Below the pieces are notes generated by a model. That model was not told where the DNA came from. It did not search any database and worked only from the letters and a program-made list of their open reading frames with translations. DNA of 64,000 nucleotides from NCBI GenBank assembly GCA_905250125.1, contig CAJNOL010000335.1, forward strand, positions 94,235 through 158,234. Reading direction: 5' to 3'. The DNA comes from Rotaria sordida. Lineage: Eukaryota; Rotifera; Eurotatoria; Philodinida; Philodinidae. Both the position numbers and the translations under genes were made by a program. Shown in pieces: positions 54,116 to 64,000 of the stretch (the stretch's first letter is position 1; each line of letters begins with the position of its first letter).

Positions 54116-55456
54116 ATTCAGGTTACTCTCTAGATGATATACATATATATGAGAATATCATGGAACATGTTTCTTCTTATTCTTTATCGACTTAATTGCA
54201 TATCAAACAATCTGTATCATCGATATAACTATGTACGTGTTATATACCACAATATAAAAAAAGAAATTTTCTTTTTTGATCTATTTATCGACTTGTTCTT
54301 AGACGCAAGATTCTTTATTAATCTTGAATAACTGTAAGTATTTTATATAATAACACTTTCAGGTATTTTTTTAATGTATTCTTTTTATAAACGTGTCGAC
54401 TCAATGTACCATATTTGTTCCACGTATAATAAATAATAGTAAGTGTCATGTTACTCTATATTATATACCATAGTTCAGTCAACCCAATATACTGTTCGAC
54501 ATTGCGCAACTATTTTTGTCGACATTCAACTCTCGATAATCTAATCTAAGTTGTTGAAAGCAGCCATATATCCTTCTACATCACCAACGTCTGTCTAATA
54601 AGCTTCATTTTTCAGAAAGCTCAAAACCATTGTTTTCCGAATACTTTTGAATATATTTCCGAGGTATTTTATAGATTTTGAACAGAATGCATTTAAAGAC
54701 AATTGTTTTTTATGTTATCTATCATACAATAGTTTTCTTTCCAAGACGAACGATGTACGTGACCAATCATATTTACTCCATCCTCTATGACTTCTAATGG
54801 AGCGATATGGTTGAATGATTCGAGAAGATCAATCGAAAGGAAGAAAGTTAGTAGATATCAACATAGTTAAAAAAAATAATAATTATATCTAAGAAATTCC
54901 ATATATGTCAAATCTGGAAGTTTAATTCAATTCGAGCTTCAAATTTCAATATTCGAACACACACGCTATCTCTCTCAATGAAAGTATCATGGAAAATCAT
55001 TTACCGATTTCAGACAGAAGTTAGAATTAAAGTCAAGTTAATTAAGTTCGAGCGAGAATAGATCGTGATTTGAATGTTTATAATGCTTTTATAATTTGTA
55101 AGGATATGAGAAAGATATTAAGATATTACGTACATATAGACGATTAAAACTTGAAACTTGAAGAATAGTTGTTCAATTGAATTCAACTTTCAAGTGTAAT
55201 ACTATTGACGGCATGAGCTAGTGAATTAGGTTGCGACCTACTAATTATTATTACTCGGTTATTCTTGTTGAGTTTCTAGAACGATGATAATTCTAGTTAG
55301 AATATTTTGTAAACAATACAAAGAATGATAGACAAAACATTTATCATAGATTGAAAAGAACACAAACATATTTTTTTATACTAGAGTATCGGCAGTTTTT
55401 TTTTCTTAGTCCCCATCGCCATTATTCAACTGACTTCATCATATTTTAATATGTTT
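54116..55456. other. intergenic region
   Basis: No supported gene. AT-rich with short random frames. It may contain the decayed 5' part of the pseudogene just downstream, but I could not trace it. Confidence 0.4.
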
Positions 55457-56269
55457 TCAAGTCGATGGATGCGAAAATTTTGCTCGATGATGATTGGTGT
55501 GATCATGGCATTGCGCCTTCCATTGACAAGGAATACGATGATCGTTCTCATGTTGAGTCTTCGATGAATGAGAATATTCTTTACGATGTGTTGCATCTGC
55601 AATATCACGGCATTGCGAGCCCCATTTGCATGGCTTTCGTTGATTATGATCACTATTCTGTGTTCTTTCTTTCGTTTCAAAAACTTCTTCACCATGCGAA
55701 AATTTGATTAGGTGTTCGTTCAATGTGTTGTGACACCGATGTTGACCACGACATGGTATAAGAAAATACGGTAAGTCTGTATGACGATACCGAGATCGAT
55801 GAATTGGATCATCTAAATTTCTACAGTTCTTGTCGAATTTACAATTGGGTACTTGATGGGGCTCGTGCGTCAAGTGTTCCTCTGGATGTCGACAGAGTTC
55901 AGCAAATCGACATGGATGTGAGTATTTTAAATTGTGATTAGTTCCTTTTTCTGAAAATTGTAGAAGACAATTTACACCGTTAAAACAACGCTTGCGCTTA
56001 TGATCTTGTTGTTTGCCATCTCGGGAATGTGAAAATTTTGCTCGATGTTCACGACTTTGATCGGTACAATCAGAGCCCCATCCACATGGCGTACGGTCAA
56101 CGTTTTCTTCTTGGTCGCTTTCATCTCGTTGATCAGCAGGATGGTAAAAGAGTTTGCAATGTGAATGATCTCTACGTTGTCGACACTGTGATCCCCATTT
56201 ACACAGCGGCTTTGCCGCATTTTCATTGCGTTGATAATGTGATGAAATCGACAATGCTATGCAGAACAA
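55457..56269 (-). CDS. tandem PBZ-like zinc-finger protein, 5' end unresolved
   Basis: An open frame of about 270 codons contains eight consecutive Cys2His2 units with PBZ spacing (C-x5-C-x6/7-H-x5-H): for example CGWGSDCTDQSREHRAKFSH, CQWKAQCHDHTNHHRAKFSH and CKWGSQCRDIADATHRKEYS-H. Units 3, 4, 5 and 6 are more divergent (C-x5-C kept, His spacing variable). PBZ fingers in APLF and CHFR bind poly(ADP-ribose) (family knowledge), so a poly(ADP-ribose) reader is the natural inference. Most known proteins carry one or two PBZ fingers, so eight is unusual. The frame contains no ATG at all; the first codon of the open stretch is TTG. An upstream exon is needed or the locus is 5'-truncated. Codon use is less AT-biased than that of neighbouring genes. 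Confidence 0.65.
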   Translation of the reverse strand: MFCIALSISSHYQRNENAAKPLCKWGSQCRQRRDHSHCKLFYHPADQRDESDQEENVDRTPCGWGSDCTDQSREHRAKFSHSRDGKQQDHKRKRCFNGVNCLLQFSEKGTNHNLKYSHPCRFAELCRHPEEHLTHEPHQVPNCKFDKNCRNLDDPIHRSRYRHTDLPYFLIPCRGQHRCHNTLNEHLIKFSHGEEVFETKERTQNSDHNQRKPCKWGSQCRDIADATHRKEYSHSSKTQHENDHRIPCQWKAQCHDHTNHHRAKFSHPST

Positions 56270-57052
56270 AATAGGAGTTCCGATATTTAACTTATCACAT
56301 AAGTTTTCTATTTTTTGTTTGTGTTATTTCGAACTCACTCTAAAATACTATGAGGAACTTCGTATCTCAGAACTTTCTTCTAAGCTTGTCTCCTTTCGTG
56401 CATCCTTCTGTTACAAATAATCCTACTTCTCATTTCTTTCTGGTCCAAATGCATTTAACATTTTTGAATTTTATTTTGATTTATGATTTTTTTAACATTC
56501 GAGATTTTTAAATTTCGGAATCTCAAAAGATCAAGCAAGTTTAACACGTTCAAAAATTCCAACGAAATCTGAAAATCTAAAATCAGCTTCTTTTGTAGTT
56601 TTTAAGGACCGAATCATTTTAGTCCGCTTTGCAGCTATACTGAAAATTCTGAAAATAAAATCAAAAAAGACATGTCTTATCTACAAGTAAACAGAATGAT
56701 TCCATCATAACAGCACGATGATCTAACACGCGTTATTCTTAAACAGAGACAATACCAACAACTGAATCAGTCCATCCTGTCTCAAATAGCTAACTTAAGA
56801 CAAAGTTTGATTCATCTAGTTTAACATAGATCTATTTCCAGCGTAGAAAAAATATGTAACTGCAGCCAGCTATTCAAAAATAATAATCGATCACTATTCG
56901 ACAATTTCAATGTTAAGACTCATATATATGTAGAGCCTTTTGAAAACTCAACATGACGCTCTTCCTAGTGCTCACTTGGTAAGGTCGGCAAGAATGCCAT
57001 ACACCATTCGTAATTTGCCTTCAAACTAAAAAGGTAGATGAATTATTCATTG
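56270..57052. other. spacer with a possible decayed small reading frame
   Basis: On the plus strand an ATG at 56672 opens a frame that runs 51 codons to 56824 with one internal TAA. Its sequence after that stop (LTRVILKQRQYQQLNQSILS) is coding-like and helical. It has no recognised family. The 5' exon of the PBZ gene may also lie here on the minus strand, but no acceptor and donor pair could be fixed. Confidence 0.3.
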
Positions 57053-60000
57053 TCAAGAAAGCTTTACTCTAGAAATAATGTACCAACTGATGAATTCTTC
57101 TCTTGTTATCTTTTCATTGTTCTTTCGATTGTGAAATTTCATGATATTGTTCACAATTGATTTTGTCACGTTCGTATCAGTTGAGTCTGTTCGATCTTTC
57201 AATTGAATTACCGCTTCCAAAAATTGAATCAATGCTTCTCTATCCACTTCGTCATTATTATGAGCACATATTGCAAAAACCTTTCAATATCGAAAAACAG
57301 AGAAATAATCGAATGTTTTTGAATTCAAAAAAAGATACATACCAATGTTACTTTTTTTTCCATATCGCTGGGTAATGCTAAAGAAATTGCTGACATGAAT
57401 TCGACAAAACTTATGAAACCATTATGATCTCTATCGATAATTGGAAATGAAAGGTTACAGAAATGTCGTGGGTCACCTCTGAATAAATCATAAGGAGAGG
57501 TCATACAATTTGAATAACATTCGACTTTCTTCGAATCACTTACTTTGGATAGAGCTTTTGAAATTCAGCAACCCATTCATTTTCGTTCAATTCTCCATTA
57601 GGACTAAAATAAAGATGAAAATAGTAATGAAGCCGTGAAATTTTCGAAAGCATCTAGTCGTTTACTGTGATTCAATGAATTCTTTATGCCATTTTTCGAT
57701 GTCTGTATTGCTCAATGTTAAAAATTTATTTTCTATCTTAATATCTCGTATTTGTTGCAACGATAATTGTGCTAAACAAGAAAATACATATTTATTCCAA
57801 TGTTTCATTTCTTTAATATTAACTACTAGTTCTTTTATATGACTTACTTAACGACATATGATAATAATCTTTTGTCGTAATAATGCCTCGATGAGCATGA
57901 TAAATAACACAAGTGTCAGGTTTGTGATCCAAACCGACGTGTAAATCATGATCGATCACGCGAAAAATATCTTTTTTCACTTCACTCTTCTGTCCAAGCT
58001 TGTACAAATATGTGAAGCATCGCAATTGTTTGTACCAATTCACTCGATTTTTCTCTTCCCATTCATTTGAAATATGTAATAAATAAATATCATTATCATA
58101 ATATTTTTGAACAAAATCATCGATCGATTTTAAATTCTTTAAGAGAATTGTTGGATTTGGTGTTTTAGGTGTTTTTTCATGTATTTCATCTAGCACTTGT
58201 TGATCAAATTCACTTAAAGATTCAATTTTACTCATTATATATGCATTCGATTTGAGAAAATTTTTAATTGACATAACAGAACATGGATTTTCCTCTTCGA
58301 ATTTATCCAATAAGTCAACCATTGTTTTTTCATCAGTCTCACCGCGACGAATATTTTCAAGTAATGAGGCAAGTTGACGTTGTGTTTCTAATTCGACACC
58401 TGCCAACTGTTGTTGTCGAACATATATTATTTCAATCCAATCCGACAAAATCCAATTTTTCCACGGTTCAATTGTGCCAAGAAAATCATTCATCATTCGT
58501 TTTCCTTGAATGATTTGTTCAAAAATATTTTCAATACGAGTCACTACGCTGTTGCTTACTTCTTTGATCATTCTAAAATACGTAGAAAACAATCATCACA
58601 GAACTTAGGATATTTTCGCTTTTGTCTTATAGAATGAACTTATTTTTTGTCTCGATAGAAGATTATTCCAAATTTATTTCATAGAGACATGTGAATACAC
58701 GCTACGTTTAACTCTTACTATTAAGTGCAATAAACAAATGTAAATCTTTAGCAACTTTTGAAAATATACCATCGATACATAGTTTGAAAAATTATTTTGA
58801 AACGTGAACAACGGCTGGCTCAGATGTTCGAACCCGATAATATACATATATATATCTATAGCAAGTAACAAAAAATTTTGGAGATCATACTATAGAACAT
58901 AAGAAAACTTCTTTGATTCCATGAGTAGAAATGGGAAATTTTTGGCGATTGGAATCCTTGAGATCTGCTGTGACTACAGTAATGAAGTAGAACTTAGACA
59001 TTCATCAAAGTCTATCAAATTAGACGTTTTAAAATCATACAGCAATATCACTATGTAGTCCTATTGAAAGTATGACATGTACATATATGATGTTCGTCAA
59101 AATCCATTGAATGTCGCAATATTCTTGCCGAAGTCAACTGTAATCGCTTAACATAGGATTCATTGATGTTTCTTTCATGAATGAAAACCATTGAACATTC
59201 TTCTATCGATAAGAAAAAACAGTCTATCCAATAAGAAAATGGGAATCTAGTTATACGTGCGAGAAAATGTTTTATTTTGCGATTTATGGATGAGTTATGT
59301 AAGGGTTCGTTATCGGTAACAGTTTATCGGACGAAAGTCACGCCTTATTCACTTTAAAATTATTATTAAACTTGACCGTTAAATGTTAACAAGTATCATA
59401 TTAAACTCTCGAATTAGATGCTGTATGGAACAACTGGTATACAGACACTTGAAGATTTGAACAGTGTTCAAATGCGCAAAGCCTTAAAGATCGAAATGTT
59501 AAAAGAGTTAATCTTGATTTTCTAGAGGATAATTCATGAAATTTTATTATTAGTTAACAATTTCAGTTCCATCGATTGAAACATTTATGACAAGTAAGAT
59601 AAGAAGAATTACATGCGGTTGACGACTATCTCAAAGATATGCTGCAAGTTTCCAGAAAAAGAACGTTTGCTTACTCTTCACTAATGTAAAAGTTTGTTAG
59701 AAATGTCAAAAACGATGGGTTAGAATCAGAACTGGATACTCTTCGCAAACATGAGCTCAGAAATGATTTGTCAACCTTTGTTGGGGAGTAGTAAAGAAAT
59801 CTTTCAAAAGCTTTTAAAGAAATTGTTTAAATGAAGAATTTTTTCCGTGAATTTTAGCATCTTTATCTTTGATATCCAAAGTCTAAATTTCAATCTTCAT
59901 TCATATGTCAGCGTATAGGACAACACCTGCTCTACAAGATGTACTGTTCCAGCTTCTTTAAATGTAGAAAGTAGCGCCTGAGAAAATACTTATAATATCA

Positions 60001-60951
60001 CTGGTGTAAAGAACATCAAATTCTGGTTATAATGAAAAAAATAGTTTTCATCGTTCTGAAATACTTTCATATGGGCAAAAAAAGTCAACAAACATTTTGT
60101 CTTAAAACTTTCTACCTATCTGTTATACGTAAATATGCTATTCACCGTTGAATGCGTAATTCATGTTTGAAAATTTCTGCCATTCGTTGCAATGGATATA
60201 ATTCAAATTCCAGCTGTTGTCCTTTTCCATCATTTAACTTTTTTAATAGAGATGGTACCTTTTTAAATATATTGAAAACATCATCGATGGTATGTGGAAC
60301 ATCTTCTATCAAAATATCACCAGAAAAGTTAATTTTCAATGATTCAAATTTAGAATTTTCGTTATGCGTATGCTCCAATCCACCTTCACCACTTGCTTCA
60401 ATGGCGACTTTTTTTAATGACACTGCTAGACGACCCTGAAGCTCTTCGGCTGCTTCAGAACTGGACAGAATTTGTTCAAATGTTGCTGCAACTCGTGCTC
60501 CCCATATAATGCCAATAACACAATGTGTTGCGTTTCGATTTTCTAAGGCATCGGATGAAAAATAATTGTATAAATCAGCACTACTTATCTGTAAATGTTC
60601 TTGTTTTGTTTTGAAATTTAGCATAAATGTAACTCGAACTGTTCGACTATCGGTTTTTGTTTGATTTAAATATTTCGCTGAACCTTCAACTTTAAGTAGA
60701 CCAGCCAACAGACTTAATTTCATGGATGCTTCAATATTGAGTTTATTGAACGTCTCTTTTTGAGACAGGTTCTCATCAACAATATAATCTGAGTTGGCAG
60801 AATCAGTTGTTAAAACTATTGATGGTGGCAATGGTCGGTTGAATAAATTTCCACCTTCAAATCGATCACTACGAATATCATATAAACTGCCAATAAATCC
60901 ATGTCGACCAAAGGCTTGTTTTGTTGTCGTTCCACCAGCAGCACTGGTCAT
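57053..60951 (-). CDS. SNTX-type N-terminal module fused to neuronal-calcium-sensor-like EF-hands
   Basis: Six exons, 60951-60146, 58572-57848, 57771-57666, 57603-57544, 57478-57343 and 57280-57053, give 686 residues with all phases closing. Residues about 1-268 resemble the N-terminal MACPF/CDC-related module of stonustoxin-family proteins (GRHGFIGSLYDIRSD near the start, ASMKLSLLAGLLKVEGSAKY further on). Residues about 269-400 match the following helical, FAT-like domain (short block GETDEKTMVDLL), and about 400-510 may be the thioredoxin-like domain of that family. Instead of a PRYSPRY end, the C-terminus continues into an NCS-like part: DIEKWHKEFIESHPNGELNE, then a canonical EF loop DRDHNGFISFVEF, and two degenerate EF-like segments. 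Many such proteins in fish and invertebrates are not known toxins, so function is unknown. The start ATG at 60951 is preceded by an acceptor-like site. Intron 1 is 1573 bp. Confidence 0.75.
58573..60145. other. long intron 1 of the SNTX/EF-hand gene
   Basis: 1573 bp without recognised exons or a clear palindrome. AT-rich. It separates the exon coding for the pore-forming-protein-like module from the rest. Confidence 0.4.
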
Positions 60952-62955
60952 TTTCTGGCTGCTAATAAGCAATAGTTTGAATCTGAAATTGTATAAAAAA
61001 TTACATGGAAAAGTTTACTTAATGTTGGATGCTGCTGACAAATTCTTCGAAGTAAACAATTTTCTGATTCTATGTATACCAACTAGATTGTGTTTTGTCA
61101 ATAAAATATTTTTTAAAGAGAAATTAATCAATAATTAGCAGCTGAGCTTCTTGATATCATTTTAATGCAATCGTTCACGTTGATTATATCGAAAAAAGAC
61201 AATTATTTTCAAATCGCTACCAACCCTACATAAAACTGTGAAGATGACTCAAAAATCATACGTAGAATAGTATCGACTCCACTAATTACTCAAGAAACTC
61301 AATAATCGCCTCACAACAATGGACTATTGACCGTTTCGAAAAATAAAACATCCAGCATAAACCCTATGAAATTAACATGCGAAACACGGTGGAGCAATTT
61401 TTATGGTACATGAAAATCTCGATATATAAATCATCATTCTTGGCTAGGTCAAAGTAACATCATGTCAAAATCTCTGACACGTGCTGAAATAGGAGTATAT
61501 GACTACATTGGAAGGAAGAGAAAAGGTAGTCTCTTTGCACATTGGAATTTCAATTTCATTCAAAATTTGAAAGTTTTTTGCAGTTCAAAGTTCTGAAACC
61601 GAAACATCTAAGAAAAATACTTTACACTAGTAATCTTCTAATTTGAATAGCTACAGTGCTATGAATTAAAGTTTAGTTGAAGTAAAATGAGGCAAATCGA
61701 AGACAGAATTTTTGATCCAATCGTATCTCAGCCTTATTTTCCTACCTGAATGATCATGTTCATTCGAATTCGAATATTTTTCGAATTTATGAACTACTTA
61801 TTTGAAAAATTAAAATAGAAGCTAAGGACCAGTGAGTCATTGCCAACACGTCTTCATATTTTTTTTAATTAAGCTTTTAATCAAGAAAAATATCGACGAC
61901 TGATAGATTTTATATGATGTCGTAGGCGCCATTTTTGAAGAGCTTTTGTCTTCATCGACACCTTTTTTGAGACTCATTGCAGTTAGCAATAATCATTGGA
62001 GAAAGCAAAAGCAAAGAAAACAAGAAAAACATAGTGTGGTTGTGTATGCACAGTATCGTGTTCTGTACAAAGCAGAAAAAAAAGAATAATGAAAAAAGGG
62101 TGGACGAGAAAAATATTGTTTTTTTTTCTTCCAGTTACCTCTATCGTGTGGTTCTGTTCTTCTCAACGAATTTTCAATGTTTGGTAAGGAGAAAGAGGAA
62201 CAGTCTTGGTAAATACCAACATAAGAGAAAGATAACATTGTAAGGAAGGAAGAATGACATCTGACTTGCATTAGAATCTGATGATTCATGCACATTTAGT
62301 AGTGCTCTCGCTATTTTTCATTTATCTGAGCTGCTTTTCGTTGAATGACGGCAAAACTGTTTTGATTCTCTTCAAAAGTGCATATAATTGTTATTGAGGA
62401 CAGTGTTCATGGTTTATCGACATTTGACAGAATCTCTTTTTCCTAGATGTGCAACTTTCAAAGACAATATATTATCAAATATTTCTCACAACACATTGTC
62501 ATTGCAAAGCCAATATTGTACTGGATGTCAATGTATTGAAGAGAATATATGCGCTTATTCATTTTCAAACAAATAGCCTCAATATCTTTAGAAGTAGACT
62601 ATCTGGAAGTAAATGATTTATTCATTAAAAGATGGGACGTTCTCTTTGTAGCATTGTTGGACATGACGGTGAAGATGCGACTCAGCTGTCTGTTGCTCAA
62701 CCAGGATGATCTATCATTTTCTCTAAGAAATAAAGTAGACATTCGCACGTTAAAACCTTTCTCAAAGGAAGACAAAATAAAATGAGGACAAGCTATAATT
62801 TATTTGCTGGGACTTTAAGGAAACCTTCCTTAGAAGTGAACTTTTTCATCTTTCATCCAATTTCAACCAAAATCTCCAGGATACTCACGAGTTATAGTCA
62901 ACTCATTGGGTAAAAGTGCCCTTTACACGAGCAAGGTTTTCAAAATAAGGATGCG
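60952..62955. other. upstream region of the SNTX/EF-hand gene
   Basis: On the minus strand an acceptor-like TTTCAG near 60985 suggests a 5' UTR intron. On the plus strand at about 61463-61525 a short segment (MSKSLTRAEIGVYDYIG) ends before a GTAGTC and looks exon-like, but no partner exon follows. No other gene is supported. Confidence 0.35.
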
Positions 62956-62965
62956 AGCTAATATG

Positions 62966-63035
62966 TCCGGGTAGTTTTAGATGGTAGAGTACGCTTCGGG
63001 TTAGGTCGTAATAGAGCCCGATGTTTGAATTCTCC
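62966..63035 (+). ncRNA. tRNA-like / SINE-head-like segment
   Basis: The sequence GTAGTTTTAGATGGTAGAGT resembles a tRNA D-arm and A box, and about 35 bases later ATGTTTGAATTC resembles a degenerate B box. A TCGGG...CCCGA hairpin lies between. The acceptor stem does not pair, so it is not a functional tRNA as read. It may be a tRNA-derived SINE head or tRNA pseudogene. Confidence 0.28.
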
Positions 63036-64000
63036 ATTGTTTATTTTTTAAAAAAGAATTTCGATAAATTCTCAAATTCGTGGCTAAAAAAAATTGCTAA
63101 TTAAAACCAAAGATTTAGGTTTTTATTTCAGCAAAAGAGGAACTCAAAAATCATACTCTATTATGATCTAGCCCTAACTGTCTAGTGTGTAATAAAAAAA
63201 ATGACCACTTTTATATTGAGTCTTTATTAAAAGATGTTTGTTCACGTAAATAGTTTGCTTGAAAAAACTGATTTTTGCACTATTTATCAAACTTCATTAG
63301 ATGGCGTATACGCGGATATATCATATTGCTCATAGAAGTACATATCATGCCAAAGTTATGGTCATGGTTCCTTATGTGTGGATGATGGTGAGATAGGTAT
63401 GTGAGTGAGGGCAAGACCTCTATTCTACTCATAGTCTACATCCACACCATACTCTAATAAACAATAGATTTTGTCTCATCTATAATAAAAATTCCATTAT
63501 AGATAAAATACTATTTCTAATAGAAAACAAAAATTTTTTTGATGAAGAAAGAATTTAATCGATACTAATCTAATATATTAAAAATCGCAGTATTTTTTCG
63601 ATAGATACAAAAGATAATTGAAGAAGAATTTACGATACTATTAACACATAACACTTCATAATATTCAACAATTGCAAGATGAGTAAAACATTTTTGTCAA
63701 CGAAGGAAATATGTTTATAAGTTGATGACCAGTGTATGAAATCTTTCAACTCTCATATTTACAAATGAAAAATCTTGAACTATGTAGTACGACAAGTTAT
63801 TAAATATGATTAACACTCAACTTACGATTATGTATAACTACAACTTCTCTCTCTTATGATTCAATAGAACGAATGACGAGGATTAAATCATGTTCCGTAA
63901 CTCATCAAACCCAACGATAAATAAAAACAAGAAAAAGTTAGAATCTCTAGTGAAAATTTCGTGAAACTTCGTGATAGATCATGAAAATGATGTATTTCAA
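63036..64000. other. window end, nothing recognised
   Basis: AT-rich DNA with no reading frame or RNA structure that I can support. Confidence 0.4.

Noticed and set aside
55465..56274. Plus-strand and alternative minus frames over the PBZ array
   Set aside because: Shadows of the repetitive His/Cys-coding frame; only the 55457-56269 minus frame gives regular zinc-finger spacing.
61463..61525. Short exon-like segment MSKSLTRAEIGVYDYIG
   Set aside because: It vaguely resembles the start of E1-like activating enzymes, but only about 15 residues are present and no following exon exists in the window.

Overview
This is AT-rich metazoan nuclear DNA. Its genes are split by many very short introns (about 45-75 bp) with GT-AG ends, the coding sequence favours A/T third positions, and there is no bacterial-style gene packing. 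Gene content (FACT subunit SPT16, UBE3A, an NR2E3-type nuclear receptor, ALYREF, eIF3j, RNF141, PRUNE, TMEM70, RIIAD1) is that of an animal. The intron size, AT bias and the lineage-specific secreted, PBZ-array and SNTX-like genes would fit a rotifer such as a bdelloid, but that assignment is an inference.

Layout. 775-1647 (+) TMEM70-like. A 5 kb gene-poor stretch follows. 6732-13499 (-) is a complete 23-exon SPT16 gene. 14138-16301 (-) encodes a secreted protein with two Cys-rich modules and four tandem Leu-rich modules. 17335-18095 (+) is eIF3j. 19173-24448 (+) is a five-exon C2H2 zinc-finger gene. 26734-29851 (-) is PRUNE (DHH phosphoesterase). 32101-33095 (-) is an RNF141-like RING protein. 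33943-34885 (+) is ALYREF. 37174-44640 (+) is a 13-exon UBE3A orthologue. 47050-51383 (+) is an NR2E3/PNR-like nuclear receptor. 51441-51886 (-) is RIIAD1, convergent with the receptor. 53130-54115 (-) is a decayed transposon-type coding remnant. 55457-56269 (-) is an eight-finger PBZ-like array. 57053-60951 (-) is an SNTX-type N-terminal module fused to neuronal-calcium-sensor-like EF-hands. 61-64 kb holds little that I can recognise.

The most distinctive structural signal is a high density of long imperfect palindromes (foldback or MITE-like elements, about 180-950 bp). I find at least ten. Three copies of one family lie in introns of three different genes (SPT16, the zinc-finger gene, UBE3A). 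Others lie in introns of SPT16, PRUNE and the receptor gene, or between genes. Several of the introns longer than 1 kb are long because they contain one of these elements, while the coding frames around them stay intact. Two transposase-like coding remnants, one MULE-like inside a UBE3A intron and one resembling a hAT-type C-terminus, are also present, but neither is linked by sequence to the palindromes.

Exon boundaries were assigned by reading splice signals and checking that phases close. Most multi-exon models close exactly. The exceptions are PRUNE, where one splice junction is off by one base and the first coding exon is not found, and the PBZ gene, which has no ATG in its exon.
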